Positions 41,903 to 52,372 are shown, counted from the first letter of the stretch. The stretch is DNA of 64,000 bases from CAVQCJ01 sp963711005 (GCA_963711005.1 CAVQCJ010000002.1:930001-994000); one strand, 5' to 3'. Translations and numbers: made by a program. Notes: generated by a model not told the origin, from the letters alone.

Positions 41903-42915
41903 TCATCGACTGCCACGGGCACTACACCACCGCCCCGGGGCCGCACAACGAGTGGCGGGAGAGCCAGCTCGATGCATTCCTCGCCGGCCGGCCGGCGCCG
42001 CCTTACCCTTCGGTGTCCGACGACGAGGTCCGCGAGAGCATCGGGGCGAACCAGCTGCGGCTGCTCCGTGAGCGCGGCGCCGACATGACGATCTTCTCCC
42101 CGCGGGCCTCCGCGATGGCGCACCACGAGGGTGATCTCGAGGTCGGAGTCGCGTGGGCGTACGCCTGCAACGACCTGATCGCCCGCGTCGTCGACCTCTT
42201 CCCCGACGCGTTCATCGGCGTCTGCCAGTTGCCGCAGTTCGATGGCCGAGCGCTCGACGCCGCCGTCGCCGAGCTGCGTCGCTGCGTCGACATGGGGTTC
42301 GTCGGCCTCAACCTGAACCCGGACCCCAGCGGTGGCCGCTGGAGCTCTCCGCCGCTCACCGACCGCTACTGGTACCCGATGTACGAGGCGATGGCCGAGC
42401 TAGACGTCCCCGCGATGGTGCACGTCTCCGCCAGCTGCACGCCCGTGTTCCACGCCACGGGCGCGCACTACATCAACGCGGACACCACAGCCTTCATGCA
42501 GCTCTTGCAAGGGGACTTGTTCGCAGACTTCCCCGACCTGCGCCTGGTGATCCCGCACGGTGGCGGCGCGGTGCCTTACCACTGGGGCCGCTACCGCGGT
42601 CTGGCCGACATGCTGGGGAAGCCGCCGCTGGACACGCATGTGATGAAGAACGTCTTCTTCGACACCTGCGTCTACCACCAGCCTGGCATCGACCTGCTGT
42701 TCGAGGTCATCGACGTCGACAACATCCTCTTCGGCTCGGAGATGCTGGGAGCTGTGCGGGGCATCGACCCGACGAACGGTCACTACTTCGACGACACGAA
42801 GCGCTACGTCGACGCCGCTGACCTCACCGAAGCACAGCGCGAGCAGGTGTTCAGCGGCAACGCACGCCGCGTCTACCCCAGACTCGACGCCTTGCTGACC
42901 GCCAAGGGAGTCTGA
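41899..42915 (+). CDS. ligJ: 4-oxalomesaconate hydratase
   Basis: A 338-residue amidohydrolase-superfamily protein. N-terminal metal motif MIIDCHGHYTTAPGPHNEWR, DMGFVGLNLNPDPSGGRWSS, LVIPHGGGAVPYHWGRYRGL and the terminal NILFGSEMLGAVRGIDPTNG. These match LigJ-type hydratases, which add water to 4-oxalomesaconate to give 4-carboxy-4-hydroxy-2-oxoadipate. GTG 41899 overlaps the upstream stop by four bases. The context (tautomerase, LigI, LigK) fits. Confidence 0.88.
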   Translation: MIIDCHGHYTTAPGPHNEWRESQLDAFLAGRPAPPYPSVSDDEVRESIGANQLRLLRERGADMTIFSPRASAMAHHEGDLEVGVAWAYACNDLIARVVDLFPDAFIGVCQLPQFDGRALDAAVAELRRCVDMGFVGLNLNPDPSGGRWSSPPLTDRYWYPMYEAMAELDVPAMVHVSASCTPVFHATGAHYINADTTAFMQLLQGDLFADFPDLRLVIPHGGGAVPYHWGRYRGLADMLGKPPLDTHVMKNVFFDTCVYHQPGIDLLFEVIDVDNILFGSEMLGAVRGIDPTNGHYFDDTKRYVDAADLTEAQREQVFSGNARRVYPRLDALLTAKGV

Positions 42916-42917
42916 GG

Positions 42918-43808
42918 ATGCCGATATTCACACCCGACGCCGACTGGCTGGCCTACGACGCCAGCCCGTCGACGCCGACCTACGTCGCACCGCCCGGCGC
43001 GGTCGACGCCCACTGCCACGTGTTCGGCCCGGGCGACGTCTTCCCGTACGCACCCGAACGCAAGTACACGCCCGTCGACGCAGGCAAGGACCAGCTGTTC
43101 GCCCTCCGCGACGCTCTCGGGTTCGACCGCAACGTCATCGTCCAGGCGACCTGCCACGGCGCGGACAACTCGGCGCTGCTCGACGCTCTGCGCAGCGCGG
43201 ACGGCCAGGCCCGTGGGGTCGCGACCATTCGCCCGACGGTCACCAGGGACGAGCTGCGCGACATGCACGAGGCGGGCGTCCGTGGGGTGCGCTTCAACTT
43301 CGTCAAGCGGCTCGTCGACCCGAAGCCCGACGCCTACTACCGGGCGCTGGTGGAGACGATCGCGCCGCTGGGCTGGCACGTCGTCGTCTACTTCGAGGCG
43401 CCGGACCTCGCCGAGCGGTGGAACCTGTTCAGCTCGTTCCCGGTTCCGGTCGTCGTCGACCACATGGGCCGGCCCGACGTCAGCAAGCCGGTCGACGGCG
43501 AGGAGTTCGGGAAGCTCTTGCTCTTCATGGAGGAGAACCCGAACGTGTGGAGCAAGGTGAGCTGTCCGGAGCGGCTCTCCGTCGAGGGGCCGCCGCACTA
43601 CTCCGACGTCCGGCCCTTCGCCCGAACGATCGTCGACCGCTTCCCCGACCGGGTCCTTTGGGGCACGGACTGGCCGCACCCCAACATGAAGACCCATATG
43701 CCCGACGACGGCATGCTCGTCGACGTGATCCCGCACATCGCCACCACCGAGGAGCTCCGGCGCAAGCTCCTCGTCGACAACCCGACCCGGCTGTACTGGG
43801 AGGCCTAG
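42918..43808 (+). CDS. ligI: 2-pyrone-4,6-dicarboxylate lactonase
   Basis: A 296-residue amidohydrolase: GAVDAHCHVFGPGDVFPYAP with the HxH motif, VIVQATCHGADNSALLDALR, VRGVRFNFVKRLVDPKPDAY, VPVVVDHMGRPDVSKPVDGE and RVLWGTDWPHPNMKTHMPDD with the catalytic Asp. LigI hydrolyses 2-pyrone-4,6-dicarboxylate to 4-oxalomesaconate without a bound metal. It starts two bases after the ligJ stop and ends just before ligA. Confidence 0.92.
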   Translation: MPIFTPDADWLAYDASPSTPTYVAPPGAVDAHCHVFGPGDVFPYAPERKYTPVDAGKDQLFALRDALGFDRNVIVQATCHGADNSALLDALRSADGQARGVATIRPTVTRDELRDMHEAGVRGVRFNFVKRLVDPKPDAYYRALVETIAPLGWHVVVYFEAPDLAERWNLFSSFPVPVVVDHMGRPDVSKPVDGEEFGKLLLFMEENPNVWSKVSCPERLSVEGPPHYSDVRPFARTIVDRFPDRVLWGTDWPHPNMKTHMPDDGMLVDVIPHIATTEELRRKLLVDNPTRLYWEA

Positions 43809-44198
43809 ATGGTCGACAACTCCGAGCTCGAGGACATCCCCGGGACGACGATCTTCACGGCCGGCCGGTCCCGCATGGGCTACAACCTGAACCAGTTCTG
43901 CATGAGCCTGATGAAGGCGGAGAACCGGGACCGGTTCCATGCCGGCGAGCGGGCCTACCTCGACGAGTGGCCGATGACCGAGGAGCAGAAGCAGGCCGTG
44001 GTCGACCGTGACTTCCAGCGCATGCTCGACCTCGGCGGCAACGTCTACTTCCTGTCCAAGATCTTCGCCAGCGACGGACTGAGCTACGTCCAGGCCGTCA
44101 GCACGATGACCGACCTGACGGTCGAGGAGTACCAGGCGATGATGCTCGCCGGCGGACGCAGTCCCGACGGTTGGCGCTCGAAGAGCGAGCGACCCTGA
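43809..44198 (+). CDS. ligA: protocatechuate 4,5-dioxygenase alpha subunit
   Basis: A 129-residue LigA-type small subunit: DIPGTTIFTAGRSRMGYNLN, QFCMSLMKAENRDRFHAGER, YLDEWPMTEEQKQAVVDRDF and LDLGGNVYFLSKIFASDGLS. It caps the active site of LigB in the Fe(II) extradiol dioxygenase. The ATG directly follows the ligI stop, and the ligB ATG comes one base after its own stop. Confidence 0.93.
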   Translation: MVDNSELEDIPGTTIFTAGRSRMGYNLNQFCMSLMKAENRDRFHAGERAYLDEWPMTEEQKQAVVDRDFQRMLDLGGNVYFLSKIFASDGLSYVQAVSTMTDLTVEEYQAMMLAGGRSPDGWRSKSERP

Positions 44199-44199
44199 C

Positions 44200-45043
44200 A
44201 TGGCGCGCATCGCGGCTGGTCTCACCACCAGCCACGTCCCCGCGATCGGCATGGCGGTCGACCTCGGCAAGACCGAGGAGGACTACTGGCGTCCGGTCTT
44301 CGCGGGCTACGACTGGACCAAGAAGTGGGCCGACGCCGAACCGCCGGACGTCGTCATCCTGGTCTACAACGACCACGCTGTCCGCGTTCTCGCTGCAGAT
44401 GATCCCGACCTTCGCGCTCGGCACGGCGGCCCGGTTCCAGCCCTGCGACGAGGGGTACGGGCCCCGCCCCGTGCCTGTGGTCGAGGGCCACCCCGAGCTC
44501 GCGGAACACCTCGCCGAGTCGCTCATCCTCGACGAGTTCGACCTCACCCTCATGAACGAGCTCGACGTCGACCACGGCCTGACAGTGCCGCTGTCGCTCG
44601 TGTACGGGCAGCCACAGGCGTGGCCGACCCGAGTCATCCCGCTGGCCGTCAACGTCGTGCAGTACCCGCCGCCGACGGGGCGACGTTGCTTCAACCTCGG
44701 CAAGGCGATCCGCCGGGCCGTGCAGGCCTACCCGGAGGACCTGAAAGTGCAGGTCTGGGGAACCGGTGGCATGAGCCACCAGCTCCAGGGGGCGCGCGCC
44801 GGGCTCATCAACCGCGAGTGGGACAACCGTTTCCTGGACACCCTCGTGAACGACCCCGAGACGGCCGCAGCCATCCCCCATCTCGAGTACCTCGTAGAGA
44901 CCGGGTCCGAAGGGGTCGAGATGGTGATGTGGCTCATCATGCGGGGTGCTCTGGGCGACTCAGTCGAGGAGCTGCACCGCTTCTACCACGTTCCGGCCAG
45001 CAACACGGCTGTCGGCCACCTCGTCCTCCGGCCGACATCCTGA
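44200..45043 (+). pseudogene. ligB: protocatechuate 4,5-dioxygenase beta subunit, one frameshift
   Basis: ATG 44200 starts MARIAAGLTTSHVPAIGMAV with the metal histidine, then GYDWTKKWADAEPPDVVILV and YNDHA. At about 44376-44380 (ACGCTGTCC) one extra base shifts the frame. The next frame continues SAFSLQMIPTFALGTAARFQ, VWGTGGMSHQLQGARAGLIN with its histidine, and ends VPASNTAVGHLVLRPTS. The whole sequence is a full-length LigB apart from that base. The uncorrected first frame happens to run on into ligC, which is an artefact. The extra base is more likely a sequencing error than a mutation, because ligA and ligC are intact. Confidence 0.85.
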
Positions 45044-45072
45044 CCCGATCCGACCTCACCGAGAGCAGGGCC

Positions 45073-46023
45073 ATGCGCATCGCAGTCGCCGGAGCCGGAG
45101 CCTTCGGCATCAAGCACCTCGACGCCCTCGCCGCAATCGACGGCGTCACCGTGACCTCGGTGGTGAGCCGCCGGCTCGAACAGGCTCAGGAGGTGGCTGA
45201 CAAGTACGGCGCCCCGCACGCTACGACCGAGCTCGGTGACGCACTCCGGCGCGACGACGTCGACGCGGTGATCCTCTGTACGCCGACCCAGCTGCACGCC
45301 AGCCAGTCGATCGAGGCGATGCGAGCGGGCAAGCACGTCCAGGTGGAGATCCCGCTCGCCGACTCCTGGGCCGACGCGCTCGCGGTGGAGCGCGTCCATA
45401 AGGAGACCGGTCTCGTCTGCATGGTCGGGCACACCCGGCGTTTCAACCTCTCGCACCAGTGGATCAGGCACCGGATCCAGGCCGGCGAGCTGTCGATCCA
45501 GCAGATGGACGTCCAGACGTACTTCTTCCGCCGTACCAACATGAACGCCCTCGGCCAGCCGCGGAGCTGGACCGACCACCTGCTCTGGCACCACGCCGCG
45601 CACACCGTCGACCTGTTCCAGTACCAGACCGGCGAACGGGTCACCATCGCCAACGCGGTCCAGGGGCCGACCAACACCGACCTGGGGATCGCGATGGACA
45701 TGTCGATCCAGCTGCGCACCGGAGCCGGGAAGATCTGCACGCTCTCACTCAGCTTCAACAACGACGGACCGTTGGGCACGTTCTTCCGCTACATCTGCGA
45801 CAACGGCACCTACATCGCCCGCTACGACGACCTCGTGACCGGCGAGGATGAACCCGTCGACGTCACGCAGGTCGATGTGTCCACGAACGGCATCGAGCTG
45901 CAGGACCGCGAGTTCGTGGCCGCGATCCGGGAACGCCGCGAGCCCAACTCGAGCGTATTGTCCGTGCTGGACTGCTACCGCGTCCTCGGCGAGCTCGAGC
46001 AGCAGCTCGCCACCCAGGGCTGA
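45073..46023 (+). CDS. ligC: 4-carboxy-2-hydroxymuconate-6-semialdehyde dehydrogenase
   Basis: A 316-residue Gfo/Idh/MocA-type dehydrogenase: MRIAVAGAGAFGIKHLDALA, VILCTPTQLHASQSIEAMRA, GKHVQVEIPLADSWADALAV with the EIPLA motif, and YFFRRTNMNALGQPRSWTDH then LLWHHAAHTVD. LigC oxidises the hemiacetal form of the ring-cleavage product to 2-pyrone-4,6-dicarboxylate with NADP. ATG 45073 begins the family sequence. It is the last clear gene of the lig operon. Confidence 0.92.
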   Translation: MRIAVAGAGAFGIKHLDALAAIDGVTVTSVVSRRLEQAQEVADKYGAPHATTELGDALRRDDVDAVILCTPTQLHASQSIEAMRAGKHVQVEIPLADSWADALAVERVHKETGLVCMVGHTRRFNLSHQWIRHRIQAGELSIQQMDVQTYFFRRTNMNALGQPRSWTDHLLWHHAAHTVDLFQYQTGERVTIANAVQGPTNTDLGIAMDMSIQLRTGAGKICTLSLSFNNDGPLGTFFRYICDNGTYIARYDDLVTGEDEPVDVTQVDVSTNGIELQDREFVAAIRERREPNSSVLSVLDCYRVLGELEQQLATQG

Positions 46024-47020
46024 GACTCCAGCCACTGGGCCGATCAGCCGCAGACACGGCACAGGGTCGCGTCGGGGCTCGCCGAGCTGGCCGACCCGTC
46101 GTACCCGATCGCGAGGAGCCGCACGGAATCACGCTCCGCGTAAACGCCGCCCACCCGACCGCGCGCAAGATCGACCGGCAAGATCACCGTCTCCACTGCG
46201 AGCGGGACGGGACCCGAGGGCAGCTCCACCGTCCCCGGCTGCCCGATGCCCGCAACGGCAACGGCGTGACCATGGCGCCGTCGGCGCCCTCAGCCCGCCT
46301 CAAAGAACTCGGCCATCCCGGCCAGTGACCGGAGGGCTGCCGGGAGGCCGGGGACGTTGAGGTGTCCGTGCGTGACGCCTTCGACGAGCTCCACCGTGAC
46401 CGGCACCCCGGCCGCAGCCATCGCCTCCGCGAGGCCTTCGCCGGTGGCCCGCAGGTCGTCGTACTGGCAGATCAGGATGAGCGACCGTGGCAGACCGTCC
46501 AACCGCCCGAGCGCAGGGAACGCGTACGGCACGTCAGGCGCGTTGTCGCCCAGGTAGTTGCGGTTCGCGAACACCGTCGACCCGGCAGAGAACCGCAAGG
46601 CCCCGGGCATCTTCGCCATCGCTGCCTGGTGCTCCGCCGATCCCCGCGGGACGGGATCGTGGGCCACCGGGTAGGCGAGGACCAAGGACTCCGGCTCGAG
46701 CCCACCATCCGGCGCTCGCCCCACCGTGGTGGTGTCCGACCAGATCGTCGCGACCGTCCCCAACGGCGTCGCCTGCCTGGACCCCACGCGCCCGCTCACG
46801 TGGATCAGCGGGCTCAGCGCGACCAGCGACATCGAGCTGGTCCGCGTCGAGGGCGTCCACGGCCCCCGTCTCTTGAGGTGTTCCTCGTCGACCTGCCAGC
46901 CGGATGAGAATGCGCTTCACCTGCGTCGCCGCAGGCCCAGCGGTGGCCGTAGATGCACAGCATCCGGAAAGGCCGTCGAGCTCACTGACGACAGCCGCCG
47001 TCGCGCGCAATTCGCTGCCC
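46024..47020. other. degraded stretch between the lig operon and an aldehyde dehydrogenase gene
   Basis: Besides the hydrolase remnant listed separately there is a minus-strand tail at 46044-46270 (LPSGPVPLAVETVILPVDLA; LARGRVGGVYAERDSVRLLA) and a plus-strand piece near 46737-46890 (VATVPNGVACLDPTRPLTWI). Neither can be assigned. The mixture suggests past rearrangement inside the island. Confidence 0.4.
46290..46840 (-). pseudogene. alpha/beta hydrolase, C-terminal half
   Basis: The minus-strand frame ends with a clear hydrolase C-terminus: LVLAYPVAHDPVPRGSAEHQ, STVFANRNYLGDNAPDVPYA, RSLILICQYDDLRATGEGLA and VTHGHLNVPGLPAALRSLAG, carrying the catalytic Asp and His. A GASAG-like nucleophile region lies in a neighbouring frame near 46710, and no N-terminal half is recognisable. 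A truncated or frameshifted remnant. Confidence 0.5.
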
Positions 47021-48486
47021 TCAGAACGGGTATTGCGGGGGCTCGGCTCGGACGGTCACCCACTGAGTCTCGGTGAACGCCTCGACGTTCGCGGCGGGTC
47101 CACCGAAACGCGATCCCGTACCCGAGGCATCCGACGCCACCGAAGGGAATGTTGGCCTCGTCGCTGACGGTCTGGTCGTTGATGTGCACGATGCCGCTAG
47201 GGATGCGGTCCGCCACCGCCAGACCACGCATCACGTCGCGCGTGACGATCCCGAGGGCGAGCCCGTAGTCGGTGTGCGCCGCCAGCGCGACCGCCTCGTC
47301 GACGGTGGAGAACCGCGCGACCGGGGCGACTGGGCCGAAGATCTCCTCGGCGAACGCCGCTGACGTCGGCGGACACGTCGGCGAGCACGGTCGCCTGGTA
47401 GAAGAGCCTGTCGTACTCACCGCCAGCAGCGACCTTCGCGCCGCCGTCCCTGGCGGCGGTCACCATGCCGTGGATCTTGTCGCGCTGACCCTCGTCGATG
47501 ACGGGGCCCAGCGCGACCTGCTCCGTAGCCGGGTTGCCGACCGGCAGGTGCGCGGCCTTGGCTGCCAGCCGCTCGACGTAGTCGTCGTACAGCCGCTCGT
47601 GCACGATGTGTCGCCCGGTGGTCATGCAGATCTGGCCCTGGTGGAAGAACGAGCCGAATGCCGCCAGCGTGACGGCCTGGTCGACGTCGGCGTCGTCGAG
47701 GACGATGAGCGCGGAGTTGCCGCCGAGCTCGAGGTGGGCGCGCTTCAGGTGCTGGCCGGCGAGCTCACCGACGCGCCGGCCGGCCGCCGTCGACCCGGTG
47801 AACGAGACGACGTGGACCCGCGGGTCCGCGATGATCGCCTCGCCGACGGAAGCGCCACCGGGAAGCATCTGCAGCACACCCGGCGGCAGCCCGGCCTCCT
47901 CGAAGATCCGCGCGATCGTCACGCCTCCGGTGACCGCGGTGCGTGGGTCCGGCTTGAGGATCACGGCGTTGCCCAGCGCGAGTGCCGGTGCAACCGAACG
48001 GATGCCCAGGATGATCGGCACGTTGAACGGCGAGATCACCCCGACGACCCCCGCCGGCCTGCGCCGCGCGAGCGAGAGCCGCGGCTCCTCGCTGGGGATC
48101 AGCTCACCGTACGCGCGGCTCGGCAGCGCGGCGGCCTCGTAGCACTCCTGCGCCGCGACGTGCAGCGCGAAGCCGGCCATCGGCGGGATGGCGCCGACCT
48201 CGCGCACGTTCCACCGGAGATCTCCTCGGCGTGCTCGGACCACAGGTCACCGGCCTTGCGCAGCACGGCGGCACGCACCGGGTACGGGGTGGCGGCCCAG
48301 GCGGCCTGCGCCTCATGCGGCGCTGGCCGCGGCCGCCGCGACGTCGTCGCTCGTGGGGCTGCCCATCCTGGCCAGCTCGTCCCCGGTAGCCGGCTCGACC
48401 ACGGCGTAGTCACCGCCGGACGCCTTCGTCCAGGCTCCTCCGATGAAGATCTTCCCGTCCCACACACTGGCGTCCATCAGACCCAT
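47021..48486 (-). pseudogene. aldehyde dehydrogenase (benzaldehyde/vanillin type), several frameshifts
   Basis: ATG 48486 starts MGLMDASVWDGKIFIGGAWT. Shifts near 48315 and 48205 lead into a long central block with the NAD motif (GVVGVISPFNVPIILGIRSV; VVSFTGSTAAGRRVGELAGQ), the catalytic glutamate and cysteine motifs (HLELGGNSALIVLDDADVDQ; FFHQGQICMTTG). Further shifts near 47380 and 47105 precede EEIFGPVAPVARFSTVDEAV and the C-terminus NVEAFTETQWVTVRAEPPQY. The repaired protein has about 485 residues and would oxidise 4-hydroxybenzaldehyde or vanillin. At least four indels; sequence error or decay. Confidence 0.75.
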
Positions 48487-48554
48487 CGCAGGCTCCTTCG
48501 TCCGCCGGCGGCGTCAGCACCTCCGGACTCGCGCCGAACGTACGAGGACGCAAG

Positions 48555-48594
48555 TGTTCCAGTCAAGGCCCATGCATTCCCCGCTAACGGAACA
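48555..48594. promoter_or_regulatory. possible regulator inverted repeat upstream of the aldehyde dehydrogenase
   Basis: TGTTCC at 48555-48560 and GGAACA at 48589-48594 form inverted arms in the gap before the aldehyde dehydrogenase start, next to an IclR gene. Weak, because the spacing is long. Confidence 0.3.
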
Positions 48595-48598
48595 ATGG

Positions 48599-49444
48599 TC
48601 AATCACGAGGGGTCGGTGGCCGGTACCCCATCCGAGCCGAGATCTCGTGGACCGTACGCCGCAGCGGTGGCTCCAGGAGTGGCAGGATCGCCTCGGTCGC
48701 GCCGCTCCACATCGACAGGTGGACGGCCACGTTGACGGCGGCGACGACAGCGCCGGACCCGTCGCGTACGGGCGCTGCGACGGAGCGGAGGCCGGGCGCG
48801 AGCTCTTCGTCGTTGACTGCGACTCCGGCTTGGCGAACCTGGCGCAGGGAGGTCAGGAGGGCCTCTCGCGCGGTGATGGTCTGCGGGCCACGGCGGGCGA
48901 GGTCAGTGCGTTCCAGGAGCAGCTTGAGGCGCTGCGGCGACTGGTATGCAAGCAGCACCTTGCCCATCGACGTGCAGTAGGCGGGCAGCCGCGAGCCCAC
49001 GTGCAGGTTGAGGTCGATCCCGAACTGGCCCTCGCGGACGCTGCGTCGGCGGTCGATGTAGACGATCTCTGTGCCGTCGAGGACAGCCATGCTCACGGTG
49101 TAGCCGGTCTCGTCCGACAAGGCCTGCAGAGAGCGCCCGGCCACGCGGGTGATCTCCATGGAGTTGACCGCCGCGAAGCCGAGGTCGACGACCCGGGGCC
49201 CGAGCCGGTACTTGCGCGAGTCCTGTTCCTGCTGCAGGAAACCGAGCGCCGCCAGCGTGGAGACGTAGCGGTGGGTGGTGCTCTTGTTCAGTTCGACGCT
49301 GCGGGACAGATCGGCGATGCCCAGCAGCGGCTTGGACTCGCTGAAGGACGACAGGATCGCCAGCCCACGCTCGAGAGACTGCGAGTGGCTGGTGGTGGTC
49401 GGCGACGCGTCGGTCGTGGTGTCTTCTTGATCACTGATACTCAC
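48599..49444 (-). CDS. IclR family transcriptional regulator
   Basis: A 281-residue IclR protein: HTH part SLERGLAILSSFSESKPLLG and ELNKSTTHRYVSTLAALGFL, effector domain VSMAVLDGTEIVYIDRRRSV, LPAYCTSMGKVLLAYQSPQR and the C-terminal VAAPVRDGSGAVVAAVNVAV. GTG 49444 is chosen because the upstream extension is unlike IclR. It is divergent from the ABC substrate-binding gene and upstream of the aldehyde dehydrogenase, so it probably controls uptake and oxidation of the aromatic substrate. Confidence 0.88.
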   Translation of the reverse strand: MSISDQEDTTTDASPTTTSHSQSLERGLAILSSFSESKPLLGIADLSRSVELNKSTTHRYVSTLAALGFLQQEQDSRKYRLGPRVVDLGFAAVNSMEITRVAGRSLQALSDETGYTVSMAVLDGTEIVYIDRRRSVREGQFGIDLNLHVGSRLPAYCTSMGKVLLAYQSPQRLKLLLERTDLARRGPQTITAREALLTSLRQVRQAGVAVNDEELAPGLRSVAAPVRDGSGAVVAAVNVAVHLSMWSGATEAILPLLEPPLRRTVHEISARMGYRPPTPRD

Positions 49445-49532
49445 GTTTCGAATACTAGAACGCCTCTCTTGACGGTTTCCAGGGTTGCTTCTAGGTTTCG
49501 CGCTCAATATCGACGCCCACCCGGAGGTGCCC

Positions 49533-50882
49533 GTGGAACGCGAGCCCGAGACCCCGCTATCGATATCCGGCGCGACGCGCAGGCAGTTCCTGCGCAGCGC
49601 GGGCCTGGGCGCCGCCGGACTGGCTGTCGGCGGCCCACTGCTGGCGGCCTGCAAGGGCAGCTCCGGGGCGGAGCGACCAGCAGCAGCGCCGGAACGCTTA
49701 AGATCGGGTTCGTCAGTCCGCGCACCGGGCCTGCGGCCGGGTTCGGTGAGCCTGACGCCTACGTGCTGGGTCTGGCCCGGAAGGCCTTCGCGAACGGGGT
49801 GACCGTCGGCGGCAAGACGCTACGACGTCGTCATCATCGACAAGGACGGGCAGTCGGACCCCGCTCGCGGCGCCCAGGTCGCCAACGACCTGATCACAGC
49901 TCCGACCAGGTCGACCTCGATGCTCACGACGTCGACGCCGGAGACGGTCAACCCGGTCTCGGACGCGTGCGAGGCGGCAGGCGTGCCGTGCATCTCGACG
50001 GTCGTGCCATGGGAGGCGTGGTACTTCGGTCGAGGGGCCAAGCCGGGTGCACCGTCGCCGTTCAAGTTCACCTACCACTTCTGCTTCGGCGTCGCAGCAG
50101 TTCGACAACGCCTACACCACGATGTGGCCGCAGGTACCCGACAACAAGAAGGTCGGCGTGATGTGGCCCAACGACGCCGACGGCAACGCGATCCGCGGAG
50201 CGCTCGGACCGCTGCTCAAGAAGGCCGGCTACACGATCGTCGACCCGGGTGCCTACACGCGACGGGACCAACGACTACTCCGCCCAGATCGCGCGAGTTC
50301 AAGGCCAAGAACTGCGAGATCTTCAACACCTTCCCGATCCCGCCGGACTTCGCGACGTTCTGGCAGCAGGCTGCGCAGCAGGGATACAAGCCGAAGATCG
50401 CCCAGATCGCCAAGACCGGGCTCTTCCCCTCGCAGGTCGAGGCGCTGGGGCCGATCGGCGTCGGGATCGCCGGCGGGGAGTACTGGGGACCCGACCTGGC
50501 CCTACACCTCGACGCTGACCAACATCACCTCCCAGCAACTCGGCGACGGCTACCAATCCTCGGTCGGCAAGCAGTGGAACCAGCAGCTCGGCCCGAGCCT
50601 GGCCCTGTTCGATGTCGCGCAACGCCGCTGTTCAAGGCGTCGCGGCAACCCGAAGGACAAGCAGGCCGTCGCCAAGACGATGGCCACACTCGACGGTGAA
50701 GACCGTCATCGGTGACCTGGCCTGGGGCAAGGGACCGAGTGGCCAACGTGGTCGCCACCCCCATCATCGGCGGGCAGTGGATCAAGGGCACAGACAAGTA
50801 CCCGCTAAACTTCGTCGTCTGCGAGAACTCCTCCGACCCCAACGTCCCGATCGCCGCCAAGCTCCAGCCCTACGGGGCATGA
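49533..50882 (+). pseudogene. branched-chain-type ABC transporter substrate-binding protein, many frameshifts
   Basis: The GTG at 49533 has GGAGGTGCCC upstream. A Tat-type lipoprotein signal follows (RRQFLRSAGLGAAGLAVGGP then LLAAC). The mature part is scattered over all three frames: GTLKIGFVSPRTGPAAGFGE, YDVVIIDKDGQSDPARGAQV, TVNPVSDACEAAGVPCISTV, QQFDNAYTTMWPQVPDNKKV, KAKNCEIFNTFPIPPDFATF and TLTNITSQQLGDGYQSSVGK. At least eight indels split it, yet the residues match a normal type 1 periplasmic-binding protein to the end. In this context it is likely an aromatic acid binder. Confidence 0.75.
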
Positions 50883-51630
50883 CGGCCCTTCCCCAGGACC
50901 TCCGCCAGCCCGTTCTACAGGGACAAGGGCTGGTCAAGCGATTCGGGAAGCTCGTGGTCCTGGACCAGGTGGACTTCTCGGTGGGGCCCGGCGAGGCTGT
51001 CGGCATCGTCGGGCCAAACGGAGCCGGCAAGACAACGTTGCTGAACGTGCTCGCAGGTTCGCTGTCGCCGGACCGTGGCTCTGTTCACCTGCTCGGGGAG
51101 CAGGTGAACAGACTGCCGGCCGGCCGAACGTTGTCGGCGAGGTCTCGGGCGTGCGTTCCAGATCCCCCGTCCCTTCGCCGGTATGACCGTTCTGGAGAAC
51201 GTCCTCGTCGGCGCCTCCGCGGGTGCGCAGCTGCCACGGGGCGCGCTCTACGATCGTTGCATCGAGGTCCTCGAGCTCTGCGGCCTCGCCGAAGCTGGCC
51301 AACCGGCGCGCGGGCAGCCTGGGACTGCTGCACCGCAAGCGGCTCGAGGTAGCACGTGCGCTCGCCACCGATCCGAAGGTGCTCCTGCTGGACGAGATCG
51401 GCGGCGGTCTTACCGATGCCGAGACCGACGACCTGGTCGCACTGATCCTGCTGCTACGTGAGCGCGGTGTGGCCATCGTGTGGATCGAGCACATCGTGCA
51501 CGTGCTGCTGCAGGTCGTCACCCGGCTCATCTGCATGGACGCCGGCGTCGTGATCGCCGACGGGGAGCCGCAGGCAGTGCTGACCAGCGCGACGGTGGTC
51601 GACGCCTACCTGGGCCGGGGGAGCCCATGA
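50879..51630 (+). pseudogene. Liv-type ABC transporter ATP-binding protein (LivG-like), frameshifted
   Basis: ATG 50879 starts within the stop of the binding-protein gene. Walker A is GIVGPNGAGKTTLLNVLAGS. Frames shift near 51135 and again near 51300. The following pieces are PRPFAGMTVLENVLVGA-like sequence, RRAGSLGLLHRKRLEVARAL (signature region) and KVLLLDEIGGGLTDAETDDL (Walker B), with the terminal ICMDAGVVIADGEPQAVLTS. The repaired protein has about 250 residues. Confidence 0.78.
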
Positions 51631-52347
51631 CCTTGCTCGAGGTCGACCGGCTCGAGGCCGGATACGGCCTGCTCCAGGCGGTCCGGGGGATGTCGCTGAC
51701 CCTGGAGGAGGGTGAGACGTATCGCCCTCGTCGGTGCGAACGGTGCAGGCAAGACCACCCTCCTGAGGTCGATCGCCGGCGCTCACCCGGTGACTCGTGG
51801 AAGCCTTCGCTTCGAGGGCGTCGACGTCACTCACCTGCCCGCCCACCGTAGGGTCCGGCAAGGGATCGCGCTGGTACCGGAAGGCCGACGCCTCTTCCCG
51901 GAGCTGACGGTGGAGGAGAACCTGCTCGTAGCAGCATCGAGCCGACGCTCCGGCCACTGGACCGTCGAGACGGTCTTTGACGCCTTCCCCATCCTGGGGC
52001 CGCTCCGCAGACAGCGGGCCTCGACCCTGTCCGGTGGGCAGCAGCAGACCGCGGCGATCGCCCGAGCCCTGATGACCAATCCCCGCCTCCTGCTACTGGA
52101 CGAGGTGTCGCTGGGGCTCTCCCCTGTCGCTGTCGGAACGGTCTACGACTCGCTTCGTCAGCTCACCGCCTCCGGCACGACCATGGTCCTCGTCGAGCAG
52201 GACCTGGCTCGCGCCATGGCGTTCGCGGACCGCGTCATCTGCCTGCTCGAAGGGCAGGTCGTCCTGGAGGGGCGAGCCCGGGCGCTCACCCGGGAGCAGG
52301 TCACGGAGGCCTACTTCGGTCTCGTCCACAAAGCGAACCCGCGATGA
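51627..52347 (+). pseudogene. Liv-type ABC transporter ATP-binding protein (LivF-like), one frameshift
   Basis: ATG 51627 overlaps the upstream stop. The N-terminus MTLLEVDRLEAGYGLLQAVR and MSLTLEEGET shifts near 51715 into ALVGANGAGKTTLLRSIAGA (Walker A), ALVPEGRRLFPELTVEENLL, TLSGGQQQTAAIARALMTNP (signature) and LLLLDEVSLGLSPVAVGTVY (Walker B). About 239 residues after repair, the normal LivF size. Confidence 0.82.
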
Positions 52348-52372
52348 CCTCGCACGATCTCGGAGCGAGCCC

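Noticed and set aside
44200..46023. A 607-residue fusion of LigB and LigC
   Set aside because: The long frame is produced by the frameshift in ligB; the middle part is out-of-frame translation rich in Arg and Pro.
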